From: Hominiventricola filiformis
GTDB taxonomy: Bacteria > Bacillota > Clostridia > Lachnospirales > Lachnospiraceae
Length of the DNA stretch: 64,000 nucleotides
Assembly: GCF_020686965.1 (NCBI RefSeq)
Contig: NZ_JAJEPS010000007.1
Coordinates: 1-64,000, forward strand
Reading direction: 5' to 3'
Shown here: piece by piece, positions 8,615 to 17,777 of the stretch
Layout of the letters: each line of letters begins with the position of its first letter
Numbering within the stretch: position 1 is the first letter of the stretch
Position numbers and translations under genes: made by a program
The notes under the pieces: model-generated
Seen by the model: the letters and a program-made list of their open reading frames with translations, nothing else
Told to the model about the DNA's origin: nothing
Databases searched by the model: none

Positions 8615-9655
8615 GTGACGGAAGATATCATAGAAGATACGGAATCAGAACCGGAAGAACTGCCAGATGAATCAATTACTGAACTGGAGGAAAACGATTC
8701 AGAATATGAGGACGACTTACAGGAATTGGAACTGGAAGAGGAACAGACACAAGAATTATTAGAAGCATCCTCTAATATTGGAAGTATTAGTTTTACTACG
8801 ACAGATCTTCGAACATCTCAGACGATTTCGTTCAAAGGAAATGCAGGAAAAGTACAGATGATTATTTTTGGAGGGATTTCAAGCTGCGGAAACACTAATT
8901 CTGTATTAGACACATTGAATGGAATGGTTAAATCTGTGAGTGCTTCCAGTATGAATATCTATGTATTTGATATTGTCGGAAATTCTACGTCAGATATTCT
9001 TGCGGAGACTGGTAATTTGAATAGCATGATCCGGGTGGCAAATTATAATGCCAATGCAGCAACATTGCGTCAGACTTGTGCTGGTGCAGTAGGTTTGGGA
9101 TCAAGATTTACAATGCCATTTATAGTATATGTAGATGCATCGGGAAATGTTTATGACAGTAGCACCGGTTATGTGGATGCAGATAAAATTGCTTCATCTC
9201 TCAAATCTGGGGGAATTAATATTACAGTCGGTGCTATGCAGACACTTTATGTGACACAGTATGCATCCTATTCCTATGCTTACCAGATTTTGAATATTGT
9301 AAACGAAAAACGGGCAGAGCAAGGATTGTCAGCATTGCAGATGGATAAGGAACTATTGGAAGCAGCGATGCAGCGTGCGGCGGAGTGTTCAGTATATTAT
9401 AGTCACACCAGGCCGAATGGAACTAGCTGTTATACTGCCAGTTCAAAGATGAACAGAGAAAATATTGCAGCAGGTTATGTTTCGCCGGAAGATGTGATGA
9501 GCGGATGGTTAAATTCTTCTGGGCATTATGCTAAACCGTTCCAATATGGGAACCAGCACATACACATACATATGGAGCATGGAGCAAGGATGACACAAAC
9601 CACTGGCATGAATGTACAGACCCTGCTTCCTGTACAGATAGGGCGGGCAGCGTAA
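8615..9655 (+). pseudogene. CAP-domain surface protein, 5' fragment (broken)
   Basis: The frame starts at a GTG after GAGGAGAG, but the protein begins with an acidic stretch (TEDIIEDTESE) that normally would follow a signal peptide; none is found upstream, so the 5' end looks cut. A thioredoxin-like or unknown domain follows, then a CAP/SCP domain (VNEKRAEQGLSAL, CSVYYSHTRPNG, ENIAAGY, VMSGWLNSSGHY). CAP domains normally continue for about 30 more residues; here the sequence jumps straight into a linker in the wrong frame after 9530. The intended continuation is in the frame open from 9535. I read this as an internal deletion with frameshift. A TATAAT lies at 8579-8584, so a transcript may still be made. 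Confidence 0.65.
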
Positions 9656-10560
9656 AAGACAAAGCAAGTCACGTATATAGTGATGCAGCAGACGCAACCT
9701 GTAACGTATGCGGTTATGTTCGCACAGTGGCACCGCCGACCCCGCCGACACCGTCCACACCAGGATCACCGTCCACCCCGTCGACACCGTCCACACCAGC
9801 TGCTCCGAGTAATCCGGCGGCACCATCTACCCCGGCAGCTCCGTCCGCCCCATCAGAACCGGCTGCACCAGTGGAACCGGATACTCTGAATGTAACTGTT
9901 TCCAACATTAAGGTCCAGAACTATAAAGGAACAGGAATCACTCCGAAGATTACGGTAAAAGATCCTGCGACAAGGAAGAAGCTGAAACAGGGCAAGCATT
10001 ACACCGTATCCTACGAAAATAATGTAAATGTGGGAACAGCAGCGATTGTAATCCGCGGTATTGAAGCCAACGGTTATAGTGGTGTGAAGCATGTATATTT
10101 CACAATTCAGCCCCAGTCAGTTGCGAAGAAGGTCAAAGCAAAGGTGAACGGGAAGAAATTCCTGTATACGGGAAGCGAACTGACACCTGGCGTCAATCTT
10201 ACTTATAATAAGAGGAAGCTGACAGAAGGGGTAGATTATGTGCTAAGCTACAGCAATAATGTAGGAAAGGGATCTGCGAAGATTCTGATTACCGGAATTG
10301 GCAATTACACCGGAAGCAGAACGGTGAAATTCAAGATTACCGGACCGAAACTGAAGGATGCACAGGTTTCCCTTGTACAGAACGGGACACCGTATCCGGA
10401 CATTACGGTGACCTATGCAGGGAAAACCTGCACAATAGACCAGGACTACATCATAAAATATCCTAAGATTGTGAAACCGGGTAAGAACCGGATCGTAGTC
10501 AGTGGAAGAGGAAGTTTCTCAGGAAGTGTAAAACTGACCTACTACGTAGAAGGGTTATAA
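9535..10560 (+). pseudogene. CAP-domain surface protein, 3' fragment with linker and beta domains
   Basis: An open frame without a proper start (a GTG at 9727 has no ribosome site). It first encodes a His/Cys module (HTHTYGAW, HWHEC, HVYSDAADATCNVCGY) typical of Lachnospiraceae surface proteins, then a Pro/Thr/Ser linker (9727-9880), then three beta-sandwich units with GKHYTVSYENNVNVGTA and GVDYVLSYSNNVGKGSA repeats. The module belongs after the CAP domain encoded just upstream in another frame, which shows that the two pieces were one gene. The DNA is otherwise undamaged, so the break may be recent or an assembly error. Confidence 0.65.
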
Positions 10561-10580
10561 AGCAAAGAACGTGACATGAG

Positions 10581-10612
10581 AAAGGCAGGCAACTTCGATT
10601 GCCTGCCTTTCT
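10581..10612 (+). terminator. Hairpin after surface gene fragment
   Basis: A perfect 12-base stem AAAGGCAGGCAA / TTGCCTGCCTTT with a 6-base loop. The T-run after it is short, so it is a probable but not ideal intrinsic terminator. Confidence 0.65.
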
Positions 10613-10715
10613 ACATGAAATTTCAGTAAAATCCCCTTATTGGGTATACGAATTATGAAAAAAAAGGTATAATAGAGATAAATATAGATTTTTTGGGAGG
10701 AGAAAAATATCGAAT

Positions 10716-12113
10716 ATGGGGGAGTATGTGAAAAATAAGAAGAAAACCCATGGTCTGCTAAGATATGGCCTTCTGGGATTTTTTGTTGTTATGGGAATAA
10801 CCGGATGTGGCAGGGGGACGATGAAAGAGCCTGTCACCGTTACCATCTGGCATGTATATGGAGGGCAGGCAGAATCACCGCTGAATGATATGATTGCCCA
10901 GTTCAATGAGACCGTGGGAAAGGAAGAGAATATCCAGGTACAGGTAGGCAGTGTCACCAATACTAACACGATTCATGAGAGTGTGCTTTCCTCTGCCTTC
11001 GATGATCCGGGAGCGGAGGAGCTGCCGGATATGTTCGTCTCTTATCCCAAGACGGTGCTGGCCATGCCGGATGATTCGGTGCTGGTTGATTACCGGGATT
11101 ATTTTTCAGAGGAAGAATTAGATCGTTTTATTCCGGCATTTCTTACAGAAGGACAGATCAATGATCGACAGCTTATCCTTCCGGTTGCAAAATCCACCGA
11201 GGTTATGTTTGTGAATAAAACGGCATTTGACCGCTATGCCAAAGACAGCGGCGCTTCTCTTTCCGATCTGGAAACCTGGGAAGGTGTGTTTCGTCTGGCA
11301 GAAGATTATACAAAATGGACAGATGAGCAGACGCCGGATATAGAGGGAGATGGGAAGCCATTTTTCGTCCACGATTATCACTTTAACTATTTTCAGGTAG
11401 GGGTGGAGTCCTTAGGGGAATCTTTCTTTACGAAGGATGGAACAGGACTTGCCTTTGGTCCGGCCTTTGAACGGGTATGGGAACCTTATGCGGATGCGGC
11501 TCTGCAGGGAGGAATCTGGCTGCAGGGAGGATACGCTACAGAACCACTGCGCACCGGGGATGCGATTGTGTCAGTGGCTTCGTCTGCCAGCGTTCTGTAT
11601 TATTCCGACACGGTCACGTATGCGGATAATACGACAGAGAAAGTGGACATTATCTCTATGCCATGTCCGGTTTTCGAAGACGGAGAAAAACTGGTGATGC
11701 AGCGGGGTGCTGGAATCTGTACCGTAAAGTCCACTCCGGAGAGGGAGAAGGCCTGCATGACATTTTTGAAATGGCTGACAGATGCCCAGCGGAACGTGGA
11801 ATTTGTGACGCAGCTTGGCTATATGCCGGTGACGCAGGAATCCTTTGAAACTTATCTTCCGGATGCCGTGGCCAGGCTGCAGAATCCCATGTATCAGTCA
11901 TTGTATCAGGCGTTCCAGCAGACCCAGGAGCAATATACATTCTATACGGCACCACAGTATGATGCTTATCTGGATCTGGAAACGAGATTTGAAGAGCAGG
12001 TTCGCCAGAAGCTTCAAATTGCACGGCGCTCCTTACTGAAATCTCCGGAGCAGCCAAGGGAGGAGCTTATACGGGCAACACTGGAAAGCTTTAAGCGGGA
12101 TTATCAGCCATAA
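10716..12113 (+). CDS. Extracellular solute-binding lipoprotein (family 1)
   Basis: A 465-residue lipoprotein: hydrophobic N-terminus with lipobox ITGC at about residue 32, then VTVTIWHVYGG and the two-lobe pattern of ABC sugar-binding proteins (PDMFVSYPKT, DGKPFFVHDYHFNYF, KACMTFLKWLTD). Such proteins usually feed an ABC importer, but no permease or ATPase gene is nearby. Instead the next gene, 22 bases downstream, is a membrane sensor with a DNA-binding domain, so this protein may act as its ligand-loaded co-receptor. The start could also be a GTG at 10728. A TATAAT sits at 10668-10673, and GTATACGAAT at 10644-10653 resembles the outer part of the dyad half-site found upstream of 13937. Ligand unknown, probably a sugar. 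Confidence 0.85.
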   Translation: MGEYVKNKKKTHGLLRYGLLGFFVVMGITGCGRGTMKEPVTVTIWHVYGGQAESPLNDMIAQFNETVGKEENIQVQVGSVTNTNTIHESVLSSAFDDPGAEELPDMFVSYPKTVLAMPDDSVLVDYRDYFSEEELDRFIPAFLTEGQINDRQLILPVAKSTEVMFVNKTAFDRYAKDSGASLSDLETWEGVFRLAEDYTKWTDEQTPDIEGDGKPFFVHDYHFNYFQVGVESLGESFFTKDGTGLAFGPAFERVWEPYADAALQGGIWLQGGYATEPLRTGDAIVSVASSASVLYYSDTVTYADNTTEKVDIISMPCPVFEDGEKLVMQRGAGICTVKSTPEREKACMTFLKWLTDAQRNVEFVTQLGYMPVTQESFETYLPDAVARLQNPMYQSLYQAFQQTQEQYTFYTAPQYDAYLDLETRFEEQVRQKLQIARRSLLKSPEQPREELIRATLESFKRDYQP

Positions 12114-12135
12114 GAACAGGAAAGGCGGTGACGTA

Positions 12136-13734
12136 ATGAGTCACTTGTTTCATAAGATCAACTATTTACTGCGTCACTGGAATGAAGTCGGAGTATCCAT
12201 GCAGCGGAAGCTGACGATCTATTTTGCCTGTACGGTTCTGGTGGTATATGCAGCCGCAGTGATCCTGATCCAGACGGCAGGTATTATGCCGGGATCGGAG
12301 CGGAATCTGGGCGAAACGCTGACAGTACAGCATCAGAATACAGTCTCTGCCATGACAAAGCAGATGGATCTCCTGACGGCAAGAAGCATCAGACTTTCGG
12401 AAGAAATCACGTGGACAATGGAGCAGATTCTGATCGAACAGGGAAAGACATTTGCAGATATCAATAATAATCCCCAGCTGATTCTGGATCTTGAGGATTC
12501 TCTCTATGGAACATTGGAGACGGTCTTACGTTCCAATGCATGCAGCGGAGCATTTTTTATCCTGGATGCCACGGTGAATACAGAGGCAGAGTCTGCAGAT
12601 ACGTCACGAATGGGAGTCTACCTGCGGTTTTCCGATCTGAAAGCCGTCGGAACAGCCAACCAGCATATGGTATATTTCCGGGGTGCGGCAGATATCGCCA
12701 GAAAAAAACAGATTCAGATGCATAATCGCTGGAATCTGGAGTTTGATACATCATTGATTCCATGCTATGAAACACTTTTAGAATTTCGTCAGAGCCGTCT
12801 GGCAGAAGGAGCCATGTGGACGGAACGGATCCAGCTGAGCAATACGTGGGAAGATGTGATTCTGCTGTGCGTGCCGGTTCTGGATCAGAACGGAGTTCCC
12901 TGCGGGATCTGCGGAGTGGAACTTAGTCAGCTCTATTTTGTCCTTTCCTATCCGGCTGCGGAAAGCCGGTTTGGAAATATGATTACACTCCTTGCCCCGG
13001 CAGAGGGCAGAAAATACGACTTGTCGAAATCCATGATCGGCAATGCGGCAGGAACCTACCTGAAACCGGATGGTCTTTTGAAGGTCAGAAATGGGAAATA
13101 CTATCAGACAGCCACCACCGAAACGGATCGTTATTTTGGCTTTTCCAGTCCGCTGGATGCACGATTATGCAGCGGCCGGCAGCCTATGATTTTAACTTTG
13201 CTGCCGGAGGAGAGTTATCATCAGGCATCTCTTCGGAGCCGCCTGATCTGGTATGCAGGAACCTTCGTGTTTCTGATTCTGATCCTTCTCATGGCGGGAG
13301 GTGCATCGGGACATTTTTCAGCTCCGATTGTGCGAAGCCTGAAGGCTGTGCAGCAGACAAAGACGGGAGAAGATGGCCAGAATGCCAGAATCCGTTCCGG
13401 CATCTCAGAGATTGATGCACTGGTATCTTTTCTGCAGACCAGAAGTCAGGAGCTAAAGACCAGTGAGCTGCCGCCGGAGATTGATGCCATGCTCCAGGAA
13501 TTCAAAGTCCGGGTCGGAAGGCTGACACCTGCGGAATTATTGATTTTTCAGTTATTTATTGACGGATGTGATGTACAGACAGCTGCGGAGCGGAGCTTTG
13601 TCAGCGTGGCAACCGTGCGTAAGCATAACACCAGTATCAACCGAAAACTGGAAGTATCCAACCGGGAAGAACTGATGGTGTATGTGGACCTTTTCCGGCG
13701 GTGCGGCCGTCTGGATGAACTAAAAAACAGATAA
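12136..13734 (+). CDS. Membrane-spanning sensor with LuxR-type DNA-binding domain
   Basis: A 532-residue one-component receptor. A membrane helix at about 27-47 is followed by a roughly 320-residue outside domain with a Cache-like layout (long helix HQNTVSAMTKQMDLL, then a sensor fold), a second helix at about 368-390, a short HAMP-like or coiled segment, and a C-terminal LuxR/NarL helix-turn-helix at about 460-520 (RLTPAELLIFQLFIDG, AAERSFVSVATVRKHNTSINRKL). The DNA-binding domain is fused directly to the sensor, so it would act on DNA from the membrane without a kinase. It follows the solute-binding gene and precedes, by 73 bases, the third dyad element. I infer that it regulates the three dyad promoters; this is untested. 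Confidence 0.8.
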   Translation: MSHLFHKINYLLRHWNEVGVSMQRKLTIYFACTVLVVYAAAVILIQTAGIMPGSERNLGETLTVQHQNTVSAMTKQMDLLTARSIRLSEEITWTMEQILIEQGKTFADINNNPQLILDLEDSLYGTLETVLRSNACSGAFFILDATVNTEAESADTSRMGVYLRFSDLKAVGTANQHMVYFRGAADIARKKQIQMHNRWNLEFDTSLIPCYETLLEFRQSRLAEGAMWTERIQLSNTWEDVILLCVPVLDQNGVPCGICGVELSQLYFVLSYPAAESRFGNMITLLAPAEGRKYDLSKSMIGNAAGTYLKPDGLLKVRNGKYYQTATTETDRYFGFSSPLDARLCSGRQPMILTLLPEESYHQASLRSRLIWYAGTFVFLILILLMAGGASGHFSAPIVRSLKAVQQTKTGEDGQNARIRSGISEIDALVSFLQTRSQELKTSELPPEIDAMLQEFKVRVGRLTPAELLIFQLFIDGCDVQTAAERSFVSVATVRKHNTSINRKLEVSNREELMVYVDLFRRCGRLDELKNR

Positions 13735-13738
13735 AAAA

Positions 13739-13766
13739 GGGGATCCTGTTCGCAGGATTCCCTTTT
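13739..13766 (+). terminator. Intrinsic terminator after sensor gene
   Basis: Stem GGGGATCCTG / CAGGATTCCC around a stable TTCG tetraloop, followed by TTTT. It separates the sensor operon from the next promoter. Confidence 0.85.
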
Positions 13767-13806
13767 ACTATATATGGTATATAAGAATAATTGGCATCAA
13801 TATATT

Positions 13807-13889
13807 GTATGCGAATCGTTGGAAAATTGTGAAAATCGTCAGATATTCCAATGGTTCGCATATATTTTTTCTGTAAAAACTGCTATGCT
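13807..13889 (+). promoter_or_regulatory. Promoter with dyad half-sites (copy 3)
   Basis: Half-sites GTATGCGAATCGTTGGAA (13807-13824) and TTCCAATGGTTCGCATAT (13846-13863) face each other with a 21-base gap; 15 of 18 positions are complementary. The second half-site is followed, after exactly 20 bases, by an extended -10 box TGC-TATGCT ending at 13889. No -35 hexamer is seen; the half-site covers that position. This is the same layout as at 2086-2167 and 5339-5420 although most other bases differ, which argues for selection on the sites. It should drive the cluster starting at 13937. Confidence 0.65.
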
Positions 13890-13936
13890 GACATCAGATC
13901 AAATCAAAAGGGAAAACAAAGAAAGGAGATCTGTTT

Positions 13937-15391
13937 ATGGGATTGATTAAAGCTGGTATGGGAGCATTAGGCGGCACACTTGCGGATCAATGGAAAGAGT
14001 TTTTCTATTGTGAGTCACTGGGCAAAGACGTATTGGTAACGAAGGGACAGAAACGTATCACAGGACGTTCATCCAATACGAAAGGAAATGACAACATTAT
14101 TTCCAATGGAAGCGGTATCGCAGTTGCAGACGGACAGTGTATGCTGATCGTAGAGCAGGGAAGGGTCGTTGAGGTCTGTGCGGAGCCGGGAGAATTTACG
14201 TACGATACTTCTTCAGAGCCAAGTATTTTTGCAGGAAATCTGGGCGAGAGCATTCGTGAGACCTTCAAGGTAGTCGGCAAACGTTTTACCTTTGGCGGAG
14301 ATACCGGAAAGGATCAGCGTGTTTACTACATTAACACAAAGGAGATGGGAGAGATCCTCTATGGAACAGCGACCCCGATTCCCTTCCGCGTAGTGGTAAA
14401 TGAGGAGCTGGGATATAAACTGTCCGTAGATCTTCGCTGTAACGGTAATTTTACATATCGGATCAGTGATCCGCTTCTGTTTTATACCAATGTCTGCGGA
14501 AATGTAGAAAGCGACTATGAAAGTACGGAGATCGCACCTCGCTTAAAGGGAGAACTGATGACGGCCCTGCAGCCGGCACTGGCAACTCTTTCTGCAAAGA
14601 AGATTCAGTACTATGAAATTCCGGCCCACACCCTGGAGCTTTCGGATGCGTTGAATGATGTCCTTTCAAAAACCTGGAAGGAAAAACGTGGTATTGAGGT
14701 ATTTTCTTTCAATATCAATTCCTTAAGCATTCCGGATGATCAGCGTCTGAAACTGACCGAGTGGGAAGAAAATGCAATGACAACGAATCCGAATACAGCG
14801 GCAGCCCGCCTGGTAGGAGGACAGATCGATGCCATGAAAGCAGCGGCAAACAACAATGCAGGAGCGATGACCGGATTCATGGGAATGGGTATGGCTATGA
14901 ATGCAGGTGGAATGGGCGGTATGAATGCCCAGAACCTCTTTGCAATGGGCCAGCAGCAGAATCAGGCAGCAGCACCCCAGCCGGCACAGCCCCAGGCAGC
15001 AGCACCGAGTGCACCGCAGCCGGCAGCCGAGGGATGGAAATGCCAGTGCGGCGCAACCGTTACCGGAAAGTTCTGTCCGGAGTGCGGAGCAAAGAAACCG
15101 GAACCGCAGCCGGCAGCCGGAAGCTGGACGTGTAAATGCGGAGCAACCGCCACCGGAAAATTCTGTCCGGAATGTGGTTCACCGAAGCCGGCAGACAGTG
15201 ACGGATGGACCTGTTCCTGTGGAGCGGTGAATAAAGGAAAGTTCTGTCAGAACTGCGGCGCAAAGAAACCGGCGGGAGCACCGTTATACCGTTGTGATAA
15301 ATGTGGCTGGGAACCGGAAGATCCGGCACATCCGCCGAAATTCTGTCCGGAGTGTGGCGACCCCTTCGATGATGGGGATGTTACAAACTAA
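13937..15391 (+). CDS. SPFH-domain protein with C-terminal zinc ribbons (YdjI-like)
   Basis: A 484-residue cytoplasmic protein. Residues about 30-285 form an SPFH/virion-core-protein-type domain (EFFYCESLGKDVLVTKG, PIPFRVVVNEELGYKLSVDLRCNGNF). A Met/Gly- and then Gln/Ala/Pro-rich flexible segment follows (about 300-360). The C-terminus has four Cys4 zinc ribbons (CQCGATVTGKFCPECG, CKCGATATGKFCPECG, CSCGAVNKGKFCQNCG, then CDKCGWEP...CPECG). This is the arrangement of Bacillus subtilis YdjI, which links the PspA membrane-stress protein to the YdjGH membrane complex. Zinc-ribbon membrane and TPM-domain genes downstream match that module, but no pspA gene is present here. AAGGAG lies before the start. 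Confidence 0.8.
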   Translation: MGLIKAGMGALGGTLADQWKEFFYCESLGKDVLVTKGQKRITGRSSNTKGNDNIISNGSGIAVADGQCMLIVEQGRVVEVCAEPGEFTYDTSSEPSIFAGNLGESIRETFKVVGKRFTFGGDTGKDQRVYYINTKEMGEILYGTATPIPFRVVVNEELGYKLSVDLRCNGNFTYRISDPLLFYTNVCGNVESDYESTEIAPRLKGELMTALQPALATLSAKKIQYYEIPAHTLELSDALNDVLSKTWKEKRGIEVFSFNINSLSIPDDQRLKLTEWEENAMTTNPNTAAARLVGGQIDAMKAAANNNAGAMTGFMGMGMAMNAGGMGGMNAQNLFAMGQQQNQAAAPQPAQPQAAAPSAPQPAAEGWKCQCGATVTGKFCPECGAKKPEPQPAAGSWTCKCGATATGKFCPECGSPKPADSDGWTCSCGAVNKGKFCQNCGAKKPAGAPLYRCDKCGWEPEDPAHPPKFCPECGDPFDDGDVTN

Positions 15392-15425
15392 AGACTGACT
15401 GACAAAAAGGAAGGGAGGATTATAG

Positions 15426-16526
15426 ATGGGATTTTTTGATAAAAAGTATTGTGATGTGTGTGGAGAAAAGATCGGTCTTCTTGGCAACCGGAAATTAGAG
15501 GATGGAAACCTCTGTAAAGATTGTGCGGCAAAGCTTTCCCCATTTTTCTCTGAGAGAAAATCGTCTACGGTGGAGGAGATCAAACAGCAGCTGGCTTATC
15601 GTGAAGAAAACCAGCGCCAGATCGCAGGCTTCCGGGCAACCCGTATCATCGGTGACCGGATGAAGGTAATGGTTGATGAACTGGGAAAACGTTTTGTTGT
15701 CACCTCTTCCAGTGATATTTTAAAGGCGAATCCGGATATCATTCCTCTTTCCGATGTGATTTCCTGTAATCTGGATCTACAGGTGGATGACACGGAACTG
15801 AAGAAGGAGGATGCCCAGGGGAAGGAAGTCAGTTATAATCCGCCGAGATTCTGCTATTCCTATAACTTCTATATTGAGATTTCAGTCAGACATCCGTGGT
15901 TCAGCCAGATTCGTTTCCGCCTGAACTCGAGTGATATTGAGATTGTGGATGAGGCTACCGGTATGGGTGCAGGCATGGGAAGAATGATGGGCAGCCGCCG
16001 TCAGAGCATGGTACATCCGGAATATAATATGGATTACCGTAAGTACCAGCAGATGGCAGATGAAATCGTAGCTGTTCTGACCGGTCAGCCGACAGCGAGA
16101 AGTGTGGCAGCAAATGTGATCAATAATATGGCTGATGGGCAGGGATTCGTCAACTCCGTTGTGAGCGGGATTGGTGCAGGTGCAGGCATGGCTGGTGCCG
16201 GAATGATGCAGAATCCGAACATGATGCAGGGCCAGGCAGGGATGCAGAATCCGAACATGATGCAGGGTCAGGCAGGGATGCAGAATCCGAACATGATGCA
16301 GGGCCAGGCAGGGATGCAGAATCCGAACATGATGCAGGGCCAGACAGGGATGCAGAATGGAAGCTGGGTCTGCTCCTGTGGCATGACAAATACCGGAAGA
16401 TTCTGTCAGAACTGTGGTTCTCCGCAGCCGGCAGCACGGCGTCTCCGCTGCAGCAACTGTGGCTGGGAGCCGACAGATCCGACACATCTGCCGAAATTCT
16501 GCCCGCAGTGCGGAAGTCCATTATAG
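15426..16526 (+). CDS. DUF4428-type zinc protein with C-terminal zinc ribbon
   Basis: A 366-residue cytoplasmic protein. The N-terminus has a treble-clef-like zinc site (CDVCGEKIG...CKDCAAKL), as in DUF4428, followed by a domain of about 150 residues with an IGDRMKVMVDE and PLSDVISCNLD core. Four copies of a 12-residue MQNPNMMQGQAG unit make a flexible Met-rich stretch. Two Cys4 ribbons end the protein (CSCGMTNTGRFCQNCG and CSNCGWEPTDPTHLPKFCPQCG); the latter is nearly the same as in the upstream SPFH protein, so they share an origin or a partner. It lies 34 bases after that gene with GGAAGGGAGG before the start. Function unknown; membership in the same complex is likely. Confidence 0.7.
   Translation: MGFFDKKYCDVCGEKIGLLGNRKLEDGNLCKDCAAKLSPFFSERKSSTVEEIKQQLAYREENQRQIAGFRATRIIGDRMKVMVDELGKRFVVTSSSDILKANPDIIPLSDVISCNLDLQVDDTELKKEDAQGKEVSYNPPRFCYSYNFYIEISVRHPWFSQIRFRLNSSDIEIVDEATGMGAGMGRMMGSRRQSMVHPEYNMDYRKYQQMADEIVAVLTGQPTARSVAANVINNMADGQGFVNSVVSGIGAGAGMAGAGMMQNPNMMQGQAGMQNPNMMQGQAGMQNPNMMQGQAGMQNPNMMQGQTGMQNGSWVCSCGMTNTGRFCQNCGSPQPAARRLRCSNCGWEPTDPTHLPKFCPQCGSPL
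16209..16352 (+). repeat. Four 36-base in-frame tandem repeats
   Basis: Units begin at 16209, 16245, 16281 and 16317, each encoding QNPNMMQGQAGM with only single-base changes. They sit between the folded domain and the zinc ribbons, and copy number probably varies by slippage. Confidence 0.85.
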
Positions 16527-16571
16527 CAGAGAGCTAGCAGAGAAAACAGCAGCAAAAGGAGGTGCTGATTT

Positions 16572-17744
16572 ATGAAGAACAGAAGAATTTTAACAGTTGT
16601 ACTGGCAGTGATTATGGCATTTGGCCTGGTTGCATGCGGCGGAGGTAATAAACCGGCAGAGACCGATGCCGCTGAGCCTGAAACGAAAGAGACAACAGAA
16701 GAAATAAAAGTGGACGAACCAAAAGAGGAAGAAGGGAAAGTGGAAGAGGCTGAGCCGGAAGAGCCTCAGTCCAGAATTCCGGAGAATGCCACAGAGTTTC
16801 TGCTGACAAATCCGAAGCTTCAGGCACAGGCAAGTTTCTATCTTCCAAAGTTTGACTCTGAATGGGAGGTTAAGCTTTTAAGTGATACGGATCCGGTGGG
16901 CGCAGAACAGAGATACCTGTATAAAGCAATGATTTCGGATGAACAGTCAGTACACGTGGATGCACGCCTTACCGCCACAACAACTGAGAATCTTCCCACA
17001 ATCATGGAGAAGGGAGAGAAAGTGAAAGTGTCCGGTCATGATGCAGTGTATGAAGAAGATACTACTAGCTGGAAATACACCGTTGATATGGGACCTTATG
17101 CGGATGGAGTGGAAATGTATATGGATCTCAAATTCTATACCGGCGGTGAGGAGTTCAAGGATGTAAAAGAATTGGCAGAAACAAGAGATATGATGCTGGA
17201 AACTCTGTCTGCAACCACCGATTATGAGGGCAAGGAAGACAGAAGCGGCCGTCTCTATCAGGGCAGTGGCCTTTGTTCTCTTCCGATGACCTTTGAGTAT
17301 AACGGTCAGGAAGCTGAAGTAAAGCAGGAACTAAGAAGAGCAAGTGTTTATGCGCTGGCGGCAGAAATACAGGAAGATGGCGATATTCCGCTGTGTATCA
17401 CTGCAGAAATCGACAATACTTGTAAGAATTCTTATATGGAAGTAACGGAAAGCGATGGCTATGTAGACTGCACGATTGCAGGCTATCCTGGCAAGTTAAA
17501 ACAGGTGGAATATCCGTCTTATGTAGAGAATTATGTACGTCTGACGGTAAGTGATGTTAATTATGAGATGTATGCATCTACTTCTGTGGACACGGATAAA
17601 ATTACAGATGCAATCGCTTTGGCATCCGCAACGAAGGCTTTTAAGGAGGATAAGGCCTCTCAGTACCAGAAGAGCTTAGATTTCCTGGAAGCTATGGTAT
17701 CCGCAGCTGAATTCAGAGATATTAGTGAGGACTGGCTTAAATAA
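16572..17744 (+). CDS. Lipoprotein of unknown function
   Basis: A 390-residue exported lipoprotein with signal peptide and lipobox LVAC (Cys near residue 22). A Glu/Thr-rich acidic linker follows to about residue 65, then a globular region with no family that I recognise (AQASFYLPKFDSEWEVKLL, FTGGEE-like turns, YTVDMGPYADGVEMYMDLKFY). AAGGAGG precedes the start. It is placed between two zinc-ribbon genes, so an outside-facing role in the same envelope system is likely. Confidence 0.7.
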   Translation: MKNRRILTVVLAVIMAFGLVACGGGNKPAETDAAEPETKETTEEIKVDEPKEEEGKVEEAEPEEPQSRIPENATEFLLTNPKLQAQASFYLPKFDSEWEVKLLSDTDPVGAEQRYLYKAMISDEQSVHVDARLTATTTENLPTIMEKGEKVKVSGHDAVYEEDTTSWKYTVDMGPYADGVEMYMDLKFYTGGEEFKDVKELAETRDMMLETLSATTDYEGKEDRSGRLYQGSGLCSLPMTFEYNGQEAEVKQELRRASVYALAAEIQEDGDIPLCITAEIDNTCKNSYMEVTESDGYVDCTIAGYPGKLKQVEYPSYVENYVRLTVSDVNYEMYASTSVDTDKITDAIALASATKAFKEDKASQYQKSLDFLEAMVSAAEFRDISEDWLK

Positions 17745-17777
17745 GTAACGGCAGAGAGAAGGAAGGGAGGACAGAGT

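Noticed and set aside
16209..16352. Regularly spaced 36-base repeats that could suggest a CRISPR array
   Set aside because: The units are directly adjacent with no spacers and keep the frame of the DUF4428-type gene.
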